This document shows, piece by piece, positions 1 through 11,642 of a stretch of 64,000 bases of DNA. The position numbers and the translations under genes are program-made. Positions within the stretch are counted from its first letter, which is position 1; each line of letters starts with the position of its first letter. Source of the stretch: Arachnopeziza araneosa (Eukaryota; Ascomycota; Leotiomycetes; Helotiales; Arachnopezizaceae). The DNA lies in assembly GCA_003988855.1 (NCBI GenBank), contig QYAI01000062.1, forward strand, positions 1 to 64,000. Reading direction: 5' to 3'. The notes under the pieces were generated by a model that saw nothing but the letters and a program-made list of their open reading frames with translations, was not told the origin of the DNA and did no database searches.

Positions 1-47
1 CTATGAGAAGCGGCTATTTATGTCCGCCTAGCCTTGTCCTAGCCTCG

Positions 48-79
48 TCACATGACTGTCGCACGTGACAGTCATGTGA
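48..79. repeat. Perfect inverted repeat, 13-bp arms
   Basis: The arm TCACATGACTGTC (48-60) and its reverse complement (67-79) are separated by the 6-base spacer GCACGT. Such a hairpin could be a transposon terminus or a chance palindrome. No target-site duplication was found. Confidence 0.8.
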
Positions 80-420
80 GAGTGAATAATCTCATAACAC
101 TAGCTATATAGTGAAGAATCTTGCAGAGGAGATTAGAAGAGCTAAGGTTAGCAAGAACTAGGTAAGGCAATTTGTTAAACGCTACAGCCTTCACTTAAAG
201 AGCTTATATTTGCGCAATATTGACAGTTTAAGAGTTAGCGCTAAGTACGTGCAACGGTGCTTTCTCTGGGTAGCCCTAGGTACTGAGATAGTCACGTAGA
301 ACGCAATAAGTATGTTATCGTTGTAGCTTGTTACCAAGTAATCAGATACTTCATTTGAGTTAAGCACGAAGCTTCTATCTAGGTAGTCGTAAACCAAGTC
401 TTATATAGTGCCTTTATACT

Positions 421-580
421 GCCCGTATTCTCCGTATCCTGCTCGAGGATACGAAGGATCCGTAGGATACTGAGGATCCGTATCACGTAGTGGCGTTCTG
501 TATCCTGACCTCGCTCTGTATCCTCTGTATCCTGCTCGAGAATCTCTAAGAGGTTCAGGATCCGCAGGATACAGTTACGT
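421..580. repeat. GTATCC/GGATAC-rich repeat cluster
   Basis: The 14-mer GTATCCTGCTCGAG occurs exactly at 434-447 and 527-540, 93 bases apart. GTATCC or its complement GGATAC occurs several more times between 434 and 575, often as GGATCCGNAGGATAC. Repeats on both strands indicate palindromic, possibly element-derived DNA. Confidence 0.7.
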
Positions 581-1143
581 GATACTCTGTTTCGTATATT
601 ACCTATAGACAGCGTTCTAGTAGTACTGTATCGTAACCTTGTGTCGTAGCCGTAACACTATTTTTCTTTCGTCTTAGCGTTTACTTCGTGCGCTAATAAG
701 TAAGTCTAACTTCTTCTTTCTTCAGTATTCTTTTTTCTTTCTTAATATGCTCGCGAACTGCTTCTTATCTAAAAGAACTAAATACTGCCTTGCTTTATAT
801 TTCAAAGTTAAAGACAAAGAATCTATTATGCTTGCTTGTTCTTGCTGCCGCAAAAACTTTCTTCTAGTCTGCAAAGTTTCGTCTGACTTCGACTGTTGCA
901 TAGAATGCATTCTAGTTAGTAGAAACTAAAAATGCGACGTTTAAAGCCTGAACTTTTATAAATAAGAAGCTAACGACAAAGTAGAAGCTTGTCTCGATTA
1001 TAAGCTCGAACTAGCTTACAAAGCGCAGAGTAACTTGCTGTCACGGGTTGGACCCGGTAGTCAGGACCTAGGCAGAAACTAAGGCAACACTCGGAGCTGA
1101 CTTCCTTTGATAGAAGGGATGAAGATCAGCGAAGCGATCTTCA

Positions 1144-1200
1144 GAACTATCGACAAGACTATTGATTGAACTATCGATAGAACTATTGATTGACTATTGG
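1144..1200. repeat. Short imperfect tandem repeat (about 12/24-bp unit)
   Basis: About four imperfect copies of an ACTATTGATTGA / ACTATCGATAGA unit lie in tandem. The repeat sits directly beside the rRNA-like word at 1231-1249. Confidence 0.7.
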
Positions 1201-1230
1201 AAGAAGGCCGTGCGACAAGAACCGCGTTAG

Positions 1231-1249
1231 CTGTTCCTCTCGTACGAAG
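1231..1249 (-). other. 19-base word resembling the 28S rRNA sarcin-ricin loop
   Basis: On the minus strand the sequence reads CTTCGTACGAGAGGAACAG. From memory, the fungal large-subunit rRNA sarcin-ricin loop reads CTTAGTACGAGAGGAACAG, so 18 of 19 bases agree. The flanks do not look like 28S rRNA, so this is not an rRNA gene. It may be an rDNA-derived fragment or a fragment carried by a mobile element. Confidence 0.45.
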
Positions 1250-1452
1250 GGTATATGTAGAAAGCTTCAAGCACTTGGTGCTCTTCAGCTTTACCTTCAT
1301 GGAACAATAGGTTCATCATTCACGTGTTCTGGCCGTGCAATCGTGAACCCTTACACCTAAGCTACGATTCACAGGCCACGATGCCATCCTCAGCTTCACT
1401 TACGGAATTCTGGTAATGATTAGCCTGTTGTCTTTGAGCTCGAACTCTCTAC

Positions 1453-4400
1453 TCACGCAGTCCCATTTCCGTACCCATAGCTATAGAGATCTAATCTATT
1501 CGGTCCTCCACAGGTTTCAGCGGAATTGCCAGCACATTTCATGTTACACTGAGCGTTCCCATCAGGGGCAATGACTCCCCCATTCTGAAGAGCGTTGTCA
1601 CAGTCTGAAAAGCGTCAGGAAATGATAAACAAGAGTGAATAAGAAGAACCTACAGCATTCATCCGCATACTCGACTCCAGCAAGGGCGTACCCAAGCCCT
1701 TGACAAGCAGTTTGACATTGCTCGATAGTCATTGCAGCAGCACCACCAGCCCCCAACTCCCCATTTTTCAAAGTCCTTGCATTGACGCTATCCGTATAGC
1801 AACCACGAAAGTTCCAGCCCGCGCTAGCTGTTGCAGTTGCTGAAGCGGAAGTTGACGTTTTCGTGCTGGTTCCACTACCGTAAGAGTACAAATCCAATCG
1901 ATTGGGTCCGCCACATGTTTCTGCCGCGTTCCCTGCGCAGACCATGTTGCACAAGGCGTTTCCATCTGGTGCTGGGCCGCCGCCATTTTGAATACTGTTT
2001 CCGCAATCTGGGAGGAATTAGCAATCAGAGTGTGAAAGTCATGTCGTACTTACAGCACTCGTCTGCATACTCCACACCAGCGAGGGTGTAACCTAGACCT
2101 TTGCAAGTAGACTGACACGCTTCAATGGTCATCGCACCTGTACCACCTGGAACTGACTCGCCGTTCGGTAAAGAACGACCAGACACATTGTCTGTGTAGC
2201 AGCCTAAGAATGTCCATCCAGACGAGCCGCCAGTGGGAGAGCTTGACGCCGAAGTCACCGTGGATAAGGTGGTAGGCACCGAGCTCGATGTTGTCGTGGG
2301 CCCTGTGTCCGCATAGATTAGTTCTACATTACTTCACTAAGACCGTAGGCCGAGTGCCGCAAGCGGCAGTGCCAAATACCAGAGATTGAAGAGCTGTGAA
2401 AATGTACGTACCGGAGCCTCCGCCACTGCCAGCAGTAAGCTTGAATAGCGCAATGTTGTCTGGGTACACGTTTACATTATCGCTATAGAGTGCTAAGCTG
2501 TTTCCAGCTTCTGAGATCATGTTGACTATGCCAACAGTACTAAGGCAATAGATATTGACATTAGTCAACGAGCCCTCAAGGTCGATGATGTTGAGTTGGC
2601 AGTTTTCTGGACCACCACCGGTATTGCAAGCTGTTTTGAAAGTCAGCGTCTTGAAGCGACTTTCCAGATATTTCATCCTAAGCAGATGGGATTTTACACA
2701 GGACAACTTACTTCCATCGTAGTTATTGAAGAATGAATAATGACCTGCTCCGTAGATAAGAACGTTTTGGGAGTTAACGATACGAATTCCCCAAGCATCA
2801 TAACAATTTGTTGCCTGACCAACACAATTTGAGAATGTGGGATCATTCAATGAGGATATAGGGGTAAACGGAGCGGGAGCTGGAGGGTTTGGCTGATAGT
2901 ATCTACGGATGGTTAGCTATACTCTGGCTGTAGCTGAGGTAAATGAAAAGGATTTTTACGGAGTTTCGGTCTGAATATATCCAAGAAAAAGATTCTGAGT
3001 ATTTGCGAGTTGGTATTGGTAGAGAGTATGGTGTTCGATAGCCGTCCCTACACTAGATTGAAAACCCGTTAGCTTGTTCGATAAAAATAATAGGTGTCTC
3101 AAACTTACAGCCAAAACGTTCCAGCAGTGCTTTCAATAAACAATCCACGACCGTTATATATTGTGAGCTGTGTGTTAGCAGGATCGTCAATGTCATGATC
3201 GGCAGTCCAGAACCAGTTATTTTCCATATAAAGTCCCGAAGCCGAAGGTGTGATGTGCATGGACATAAATGCGCCAATACAAGCATTATTAATGCTTGTG
3301 CTCCCTAGGTTTTTCGTGCACTGCGCTATTTGAAGATTTGATCCTGTGAAGCCCCCGATGCGGGTATGAACATCCCACATCCCCGACGGTGTTCCTGAAG
3401 TTGCCAAGTTCCACTCGATCAAAACGGCGCCAGCTTGAGCACCCTGTGTACTCACGATCATATCGGACCACTCAACTTGCCCACTAGACCCAGAAGTGCC
3501 CACGCTCACTACGGGCTGAGGAGTACCCGTATTGAAAAAGCTACCGCTTGACATAATGACAGGGTAAGCCTCACCCACGAGTTTTGCTCCAGCTGGTATG
3601 AGAATGGTACGTGTGACTAAATATGTCCCAGCGTCAAAAAATACAACTTTCCCAGCTGCAGTGGCGCTGTTGATTACATTCTGCAGTGCGGTTGTATCGT
3701 CTGTTACACCGTTTCCGGTTGCTCCAGCACTTCTCACGCTTGAGAAAGAAGAGGCAGCAAGAGTGTTGTACTGTGGCTTAGACCGAACGTAGTACTTTCC
3801 TCCACTCACGAGAGAACCTGGCCTGGAATTCGGCGCGAATGGCCCTTGGAAGCTTTTAGGACCGGTTGGGGTATACTCATGGCCTTCACCCCACGCTGCG
3901 ATGGTAGTCGTTCCTGTAGTACCGGCAAGAACCGTATTACCTTCTGATTGAATAGCGATTGGTACATTGCTCAGCGCAACATTCTCAACTATCAGACTCC
4001 CAGCTGTTGCCGGTGTTGAAGATGGTGGATTATAGGCTGTAATGATTCCTATGGGAGTATTCGTGATAGAACTGTCGATCAACGTCATGGAACCCACAGT
4101 CTGGCCAGTGCTTCCAACGGCAGACATGTCGATACCTTTCTGGCAGTTGTTAATGGAGATGCCCTGGTATACCCAGCCCCAGTCCCAAAGTTGTGATATG
4201 GCCGTAACACAATTGTTGAATACCAAGTTCCGCATTGTGAACTGTTGGTTGCCAACTTGAGCACCGATAAGACCACCGTTGAAAGTCAAATCGGTGAGAA
4301 ATCCAGCAGAGCCTACATTTCGTCTAATTAGCGAAGTTTTTCCCATAAACGTGGAAGTGCCGAGGTGCTTCATATGACACTCAATAGATCTCATATTTTG

Positions 4401-5229
4401 AAATTGAATCAGAGCTGGGGAGCAAAAACTTACCGCTTTCGCAAAACAAACCAACATGCTGTGTCCCGGCAGCTGCACTCATCTGGAAAACAATGTTTTG
4501 CAAACTTGTGGCCTGCGCAGTAGGCCAGTGAATACCAGTTGCCGATGACGTTGCTGGGATATTCGTCATGTCGAAGACAAAGTTTCGGACTTGTCGATAA
4601 AAAACATTTGTCGATCCCCAGTTCAAATTAGCAGTGTAGTATTTGTCGCCGTCGATGAGACCAAAGCCTGAAAATCCAGCCGTCGCTTTCAAGACTGGTG
4701 GGCTATTTGGATTCCCAATGAGCATCGTATAATACTGATCAATAATTGATGAAGAAATAAGATACGTGCCAGCAGGGAAGTAGACGAGAGCAGGAGTTGT
4801 TGTGCTTGATGAACATCCCTGACCACAGCGTCCACCTGCATTAATAGCAGCGTTGATAGCGGCAGTATCATCCGTGACGCCGTTCCCTTACGAGGGCACA
4901 TTAATTAGAATATTTACTTTTTTGAAGTCAATATCAAGTTGGAGCTTACCCGTTGCACCGTAATCTTTGACGTTCCTGTATACTTGGTATCCGCTAGGCC
5001 CAAATGCGGAAATGCCCTGGTGAGTAATTGTCTCATACCAGTAGGGAGTTGACGCTGATTGTCTCTTCGCCGATGTCGAGACCTCAGAATGATTTCCTTG
5101 GTAATCAACATATTGTCGAAACTCGCTCAACACATTTGCAACGACCTTGTCAACGGTCGGGATTTTGAGCTGTGAAGAGGTCACCTTTAAAACAAAAGAA
5201 AGAAGAGTAGCTGCGTGAGTGAGTTTCAT
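1453..5229 (-). CDS. Secreted GH55 exo-beta-1,3-glucanase with two C-terminal WSC domains
   Basis: Predicted glucan 1,3-beta-glucosidase of family GH55, cleaving beta-1,3-glucan outside the cell. Nine exons join in frame: 5229-4950, 4886-4434, 4312-3109, 3052-2960, 2902-2712, 2630-2412, 2302-2054, 2007-1654, 1604-1453 (3195 nt, 1064 aa). Residues 1-19 form a signal peptide. The catalytic part is a double pectate-lyase-like beta-helix: the signature GATGNGVTDDT occurs near residues 92 and 445. Family blocks GNQQFTMRNL, WDWGWVYQGI and FWLVGTAIEHHTLYQYQ are present. A Ser/Thr-rich linker follows, then two WSC domains (about 845-935 and 965-1060) with GCYTD and CGGPNRLDLYSY motifs, which probably bind wall glucan or other sugars. 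It is divergent from the GH128 gene at 6791. The family call is secure; the second WSC domain ends only a few residues before the stop. Confidence 0.9.
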
Positions 5230-6790
5230 GGTAACAGTAGAATAAAGCGGTTTGTTGGATGAAGAGATGTTATCAAGCTTTGCGGCCAGATGAAAGTATT
5301 TATGCAATATTGTGGAAATATAACTGCACAAAACACACTCGACTAAAGCCGAAACAAATAAGATTGTAAGCTGTAGCGTGGTCTTCTGCAAGGATTGTTT
5401 GAGTGTTAGTACTTGACTCCGTTGAGCCCGTGCCGTCTTGGAATTCTGAGTAGGTCCGATTGTGATGTACATATTTGAGGAGCAAGATTCGAAATACCAG
5501 AAATGATATGACAAATGTATTGAACATTGGCAAAGCCACAAGACGGACATCTCGGAGTCATCCGGAGGTAAATTAAACAACGCAGCACTGGAAAGTTTTT
5601 TAAGTTCTAATCCCATGTCTAAAACTAATGCAAAGGCCTGGAAGAAATGAACACTTGATGGGTTACGTTACACAGTTTCGTATTCGTAAACAGTATGAAC
5701 TGTACATTTTTCTTTTCCATGAGTACCCAGAAAGCTTTTGGGTACTGAGAAAGCGGCATGGAACCAGAATGCGGCCCGATAGAAGAAATAAGGGATGGGG
5801 CCACGAAACGCTAGACCGAACGACTGCTAAACACTTGCGCCCTATTTTCTTCACCTTCACTAGTTACCACAAGCCCAATTGCGGAGTCCCGGACTTAACA
5901 ACCTTTTGGGTGAAGCTCCGAGTTTGTGGTTCGCATCTCGTCAGGGACTTAGATCCTCCTCTGGATCGGAATAACGATAATGCAGGGTTTAGCGGCCGTT
6001 TGCCGGTTCAATTCGAGCATGCGGGTTAGCGAAAGCTTGTGCTTTGCGGGGAAAGGGGAAGTGGTGGAGATCCCAGCACACACATGGTGATGCACATGGT
6101 TCCTTTCCCCCTGCCAATCACTCCTCGTGATGAATCAAAGTGGTACTGCCCAGCCGCCCAACGGAAACAACACTTCACTCTTCCTCCGCAATCATAATCA
6201 CCTGGCTATCAACGGTGTGCCTTTGGCGATGGGTAGCCACATGAACTTCTGTAGACACATGAACTGCTCTAGCCCTTCTATGCTCAAGACTACCTTCAAG
6301 CCACCGAGTGGATGAAAGAAAAAGTCTGAGGGCGTAGTACATACACCTTTTCTTGATTCGCAGCAATGTGTACATGTGATTTGTCTGCGAGTTCTTAGCC
6401 TAGTTGTCGATCTTGCGGATCTAGTTTGGTAGGAAAGTTTAGAGTTTCTTGAAGACTAAGCTCATAGCAGAGTTTCTATCAAGTCGGTCGGCATGACGTC
6501 GGTCATGTTCACGGTCCTATTTGCAACTAGGCTTGCATTAACTAGTTTGAATGCTCAGTACTCGTGCATGGAAGAATTTATCAGCCGCAATCGTTGTAAC
6601 GTTGTTTTTCGTGGCATTCATCTCAATCCAGATCATAGACAGCAAGACAGCCATGTCCAAGATTTTCAATACCACTTAATTCTATAATCTAGAGTGGCGT
6701 TGGTCCTACTGTCTTTCCGAAAGATGCAAATAACTTCTCAAACTTTTTTCATCTTCTATAACCTCCAGCTGATTTTAGCTATCTTTCACC
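5230..6790. promoter_or_regulatory. Shared divergent intergenic region of the two glucanase genes
   Basis: This 1.56-kb gap separates the starts of the GH55 (-) and WSC-GH128 (+) genes, so it must hold both promoters. An open frame at 5628-6029 (+) has no recognisable family features and is probably chance. I see no RNA gene or repeat. Confidence 0.5.
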
Positions 6791-8093
6791 ATGATGCATT
6801 GGCAAGTACCATTCCTGGTTCTCGGACTCACACTCGAGGCAACTTGTATGACAATCAGCGGAGACATACATTCAGCCATTGAAGCAAGATCCGTGTGGAA
6901 CTTTCTAGGATGTTATACTGATAATGTCTCTGGACGTGTTTTGCCAAATGGCGAGGCGGTCCCAGGAGGTACGAATGCTATGACAAATGAGGCGTGTCAA
7001 TCAACATGTCTCGCAGCTGGGTTTTCAATTGCGGGAACCGAGTACGCGGGCGAATGTTGTAAGTTTCTCTTTTCCAGGAAGCATATCGTTTATTGATTAT
7101 GGGTAATTGTTAGGGTGCGGTAATGCCATCATCAATGGGGGAGGTCCAGCACCTGACGGGAACGCTGGTTGCAACATGGCCTGTAAGGGGAACTCTAATG
7201 AAATATGTGGAGGCCCCAATCGACTGGATGTTTATCAATATAGCTCTTCTGGATCCAGTGGAGGTGGCTCCTCGGGAACGGGAAAGCGTGGCCTAGCCTA
7301 CAATAACAACAATCCAGACGGAAACGCTGTGTACGCAAACCTTTTTGTGGGCTACAGTAAGGTTACCTGGGGTTATGACTGGGGATTCCCAGCTTATAAC
7401 CTTGATGCATCTTTTGAGTTGTAAGTTGAGTCTATTCCCTGTACTTCAACTTGAAAAAAAAAGACTGAGAAGAACTCTCATTCTAGCGTCCCGATGCTTT
7501 GGGGCTTACCTAGTGGATCTGATCCATCCTGGACTACAGCTGTCCAAACTACGAGCACCAAAAGCATTCTCGGCTTCAACGAACCTGATTTGACCTACTC
7601 AGGATCCTCCAATATCCTTCCCGCAAATGCTGCAGCAGGTTACCAAACCTACCTTGAACCTTTTTCGGGTAGCGTTAAGATCGGAATGCCAAACGTCCTC
7701 TGGAACAACGTTGGCTCCTCCTCGGGCGGCAATTATGACTCTGCTGTTTGGACACAGTATTTCCTTGGAAACTGCACTGATTGTCACTTTGATTTTGCGG
7801 CTATCCACTACTATCAAGACTGCGACCCTTCCGATGGCCAAAGTGGCGCCGCATGGTTTCAAGGCAATGTTACAAATGCATACAACACGCTCAAACTACC
7901 AGTATGGATCACTGAGTTTCAATGCTATGGAACGGATGCTCAGCAAATTGCATTTTTGCAGGCCGTCCTCCCTTGGTTAGATACACAAAGCTATGTGGCG
8001 AGATACGCATACTTTGGGGTGTTCCCAAACTATCTCGTGAGTTCGAATGGATCTGGGCTTTCTGATATAGGGGTCGCCTATGCTACAACTTGA
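6791..8093 (+). CDS. Secreted WSC-GH128 endo-beta-1,3-glucanase
   Basis: Three exons (6791-7058, 7114-7420, 7487-8093; 1182 nt, 393 aa). An N-terminal hydrophobic signal peptide is followed by one WSC domain (about residues 35-125: GCYTDNVSGRVLPNGE, then CWCGN across the intron) and a Ser/Gly linker. The catalytic domain (about 155-393) is of the GH128 / Asl1-like type: GLAYNNNNP start, GYSKVTWGYDWG, the acid/base segment GFNEPD (Glu near 225) and nucleophile segment WITEFQ (Glu near 333). It should hydrolyse internal beta-1,3-glucan bonds in walls, its own or a competitor's. The WSC domain is close in sequence to the first WSC of the neighbouring GH55 enzyme and shares its intron position. 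ATG at 6791 is followed by a second ATG at 6794; either could be used. Confidence 0.9.
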
Positions 8094-9214
8094 ATGTGAT
8101 GGTTTGAGTTTTGGACCTTGTTAAGGCCTACCAGAGTGGGAAAGAGTTTCTGAGATCCTGTCAAGTCTCTGTTTGTATTATGCTCGTCATGTCAGATAGT
8201 TTGCATTAGTTTCTACCAAAATCACAAAACTCTCCATCGTTGTCTGAGGAGGAAAAACATGTAGTGAGATGTAGGAACCTTTTTATATGTAATAGAGTAT
8301 TGCACCTAAAGGCAGAGCGAGCTACGGAGTGAACAATTAAGCGAGCAGAAAAAATAGAGTGAAAGTGAAAGCAGACCAGAGACGTAGGCACGGTAAAGTC
8401 GGTGAGACATGATATCCGGTTACGTGCGACATACAATTATGGTCATTGGCCGGGCACTACCGGCAGAGCAACAAGAAGCACTTTACTGGTGCCCATAGGT
8501 CAATCTGCTAAGGGAATCCACTTGTACTCCATATATAAGCGGTAGATGGATTTGGCACCAATGGATCTCTGGAACGGATGACATTCTGCCCAGAAAACAC
8601 TATCTTTTTCTGTCGCCTTCCTCCCATACATCTCCTAGGCTTCAACCTCTGATGTTGATATTGACCAAATGGGTTATTCGATCCAATGACAAGCCTTACT
8701 ATAATTGATCAATCAAAGTCAAGAATTATGTCATCGATATCTCCCATCTTGATATGATCCATAAACGAGGTTACATCTGCTTCCCGAATACCAAAATCCC
8801 ACCCCATGCGTGGATGGATATACATCATTAGCCACACGAGGGCCAATTGAAGTCAATCGACCTTTCACGTGGAATCCCGTTCAAGCCACTCGGCGGGGTG
8901 ATGTTTGTACCTTTTTTCCATTCGGCCTCTAGACCGTTTGGTTCTAGGGCTGAGGAACAGTGACATGCGACTTCGATCCTATTGGTCAATCCCAACGTCG
9001 TGATTTAGAAAAGGCAGCTGCTTGCAGCTTTGGGCTTTTGGGATGGACATGTTGCACGTTTCGCACACTATTCCATAACATGGCTGCCGTGGTTGTAAAA
9101 GAGAAATCCTTAGGGAGACATCGTGACAAGTATAAAGCTGGGTGATTCCCATCTCATAACCAGTTCCCCTTCTCTATCTCCAAAAACAATTTTCCATCAG
9201 AAGTACGCTTCAGA
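8094..9214. other. Intergenic, no gene seen
   Basis: About 1.1 kb between two plus-strand genes. It must contain the 3' end of the GH128 gene and the promoter of the phosphodiesterase gene. Open frames here lack family features. GTATAAAGCTGG near 9130, about 85 bases before the start codon, is a possible TATA element. Confidence 0.4.
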
Positions 9215-10946
9215 ATGCTTCTCCGATCCATTGTTCTGGTCGCTGCTTCGCTGAGTGCGCAGGCGTCTGCTAACAACAACAAAGTGTACAAGTATGTCGT
9301 AGCCTTCAGCATTGATGGACTTCATAGTAGCGACGTAGACAAATATGTCACTCTGAGACCTGGTTCTACTCTTGCTAGCTTACTCAGTACTGGGTATGAG
9401 TACACAGACGCTTACACTTCTGGTCCTTCTGATTCCTTCCCCGGTACGATGAATCTGTACACTGGGTAAGTAATTGTTCCCTTCCAAACAATTTATTTGC
9501 CTTCAGAATATCTACGACAGAGAAGGAAAATGTTGGAATTAATTCAATTTAGAGCGAGCCCACGTACGACTGGAGTCTGGTATGACGGTAATATGATACT
9601 CATCTTGCCATTCACGCACTGATTAATTGCTTCACAGACACTTACGACCGTACCTTTTGGTCACCTTATTCTACAACAGGCTCGAACTGTTCCGGACCTC
9701 CGGGCGCAGAAGGTTAATCTCCGTGAACTTTCCATTGGAAAAGCTAATATAAACAGTTGTTTACGATGAGAGCAAAGATTACGACTCTACTCTACTATTT
9801 TCCGGTGGAATCGATCCGTTAAATCTTCCCCAAACCCTCGTTGGAGGAAAATGTGTCAATCTCTATCCTCACTCACGTCTTCGAGTCAATACAGCTTTTG
9901 AAGTCGTTCATGCAGCCGGACATCAGACAGCATATACAGACAAACATCCAGCTTATGATATCGTACGAGGACCGTCTGGCACAGGATTAAGTATTGGATA
10001 CATCCCCGAAATTGCAGCTATTGCTACTGATGTTGATCCAACAATTGCGTATGATACGCTCCACGTAAAAGCATTCCTTGACTGTAGGTTTTTTCCTTCC
10101 GAGCAAGTACTCAAGAGACCATGAGATATCCTCAACCTGGTACCGGTCCGAATATGAAACAACAGAAACTAACTTAGCTCAGGGATCAATGTGACAACGC
10201 CAGTCAACACTACAATCTATGAACCTCTCAAGTCCATACCGACACTCTTCGGCGGAAATTTCCAGGCTGTTTCGGTAGCGCAAAAGAAGTATGGCTACGT
10301 GAAAGGCACATTGGCATTCACACCTCAATTGGTCAAAGCCCTTGATTTCGTTGATACCTCATTGGCGCAAGTCGTTGCGGCCTTGAAAGCCAAGAGTATT
10401 TTCGACGACACGTTGATTATCGTCGCTAGCAAACACGGACAAGCACCTATCGATCCCACTCTGTACGGCAAGGTGGACCCTGCCCTTCTGGAACCCATTA
10501 TCAAGGTCCCAGTAGATTTCATCACCACCGACGACATCGGTCTCGTATTCCTGCAGAGCCACGCCAACACCGACGCCGCGGTCGACAATTTCAACCGCAA
10601 CCGTAACACGTTGAAGATAGCAGACATCATATCGGGAGATCGCCTCACGTACCTAGGATACGGCGATCCCGCGACCGATCCGGCGGTGCCGGATATCATC
10701 ATCCGACCTGAGACGGGCATCATCTACACGACGAGTACGTCCAAGATTGCCGAGCATGGTGGCCTCAGCGACGATGATAGGAAGGTGGCGTGTTTTGTAA
10801 GCAATCCTGGGTTGAAGAAGACGGTTTACGATCATCGCGTGTCCACCGCGCAAGTCGCACCAACGATTCTAAAGGCCCTGGGCCTCGATCCTGCGGCGTT
10901 GAAAGGAGTTGTGGCTGAAGGGACGAACTTGTTGAATGGATTTTGA
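9215..10946 (+). CDS. Secreted type I phosphodiesterase / nucleotide pyrophosphatase-like protein
   Basis: Alkaline-phosphatase-superfamily enzyme. Five exons (9215-9465, 9553-9587, 9638-9712, 9757-10083, 10183-10946) sum to 1452 nt, 483 aa. Residues 1-19 are a signal peptide. FSIDGLHSSD supplies the first metal-binding Asp (residue 34). PSDSFPGTMNLYTG matches the NPP nucleophile block, with Ser74 where many family members have Thr. The second metal site appears as SKHGQAP, where the family usually has DHG: the Asp is Lys here, although His is kept. EHGGLSDDDR gives a further metal ligand His. The substrate is unknown; nucleotides or phosphodiesters outside the cell are likely for the family. 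The D-to-K change may mean altered metal binding or reduced activity. Confidence 0.85.
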
Positions 10947-11642
10947 ATTATTTTTTGCCAAGTATATATAAATAATATAGATGAGGATGTCGATTGAGCC
11001 GTACGGACTTGGGAGCTATAAAATAATCATCTGATAATGACAATGACAATCAAACGGATCAGCTCTCGGATTGCACAACCATAATTTGAGAAGTCAACCT
11101 ATCAATCCAACGAGTTTGCGAGAAAATTGCAGCACGATTATGATTTTATTGCTAGTTGTGAGATTGAATCAGAGGCGTGATTCAAAGCAGGTCCTCGGAG
11201 AAGAAGTAGCCGGAAACGACGAGAAAGAGTCTGGAAGCAAGGCTGACGAGATCAACGTTCAAAATTGCGGCAGTTATAAAAATCTCATAAATCGCACATA
11301 AGCAAGTGAATGCGATCCTTCAATCAAAACCTAACCCTTTCCACAGTTGTTTTGCACGAGATTTCGTGTGAATTGTAGACCACGACAGACAAAAAGTGAG
11401 GCGATTCTTGCACATGGGATGGAACATGACTCCGTCACTGTGCTTATAATCTTTGATGTTGAAGCATTTCAGTTTTCAATAGTATTACGGAGTTAGAAGC
11501 ACAGTACTCAGCAGAAGCTGCAGAGAGAAATGTGATTGAATTGGTTGGACAAATGAAAAGCACAGATCAGGCGAGGAAGCAGAATAGTACATTTTCGTTC
11601 TAATAACATAGAAGCCTTCAAACCCCTCTGGTATCAATACAC
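10947..11642. other. Convergent intergenic region
   Basis: About 0.7 kb between the 3' ends of the phosphodiesterase (+) and HsbA-like (-) genes. It presumably holds both poly(A) regions; AAATAATATAGATG near 10970 is A+T-rich and terminator-like. The small open frame at 11071-11301 shows no coding features. Confidence 0.4.

Larger units (their letters stand above)
1..1452. other. Gene-free left flank with degenerate repeats
   Basis: No open frame here has coding character. The stretch holds a perfect hairpin, a cluster of GTATCC/GGATAC words, a short tandem repeat of an ACTATTGATTGA-like unit, and a 19-base word resembling the 28S sarcin-ricin loop; each is listed separately. The mix of short palindromes and A+T-biased sequence suggests old, mutated transposon or rDNA-derived material rather than genes. 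I could not identify an element with intact ends. Confidence 0.5.

Noticed and set aside
48..110. Helitron 3' end (hairpin followed by CTAG)
   Set aside because: The hairpin is present but the distance to CTAG is too long and no Rep/helicase relic or 5' TC end was seen.
5628..6029. 133-codon plus-strand frame in the glucanase divergent promoter
   Set aside because: No recognisable motif and no conserved-looking composition; kept as intergenic.
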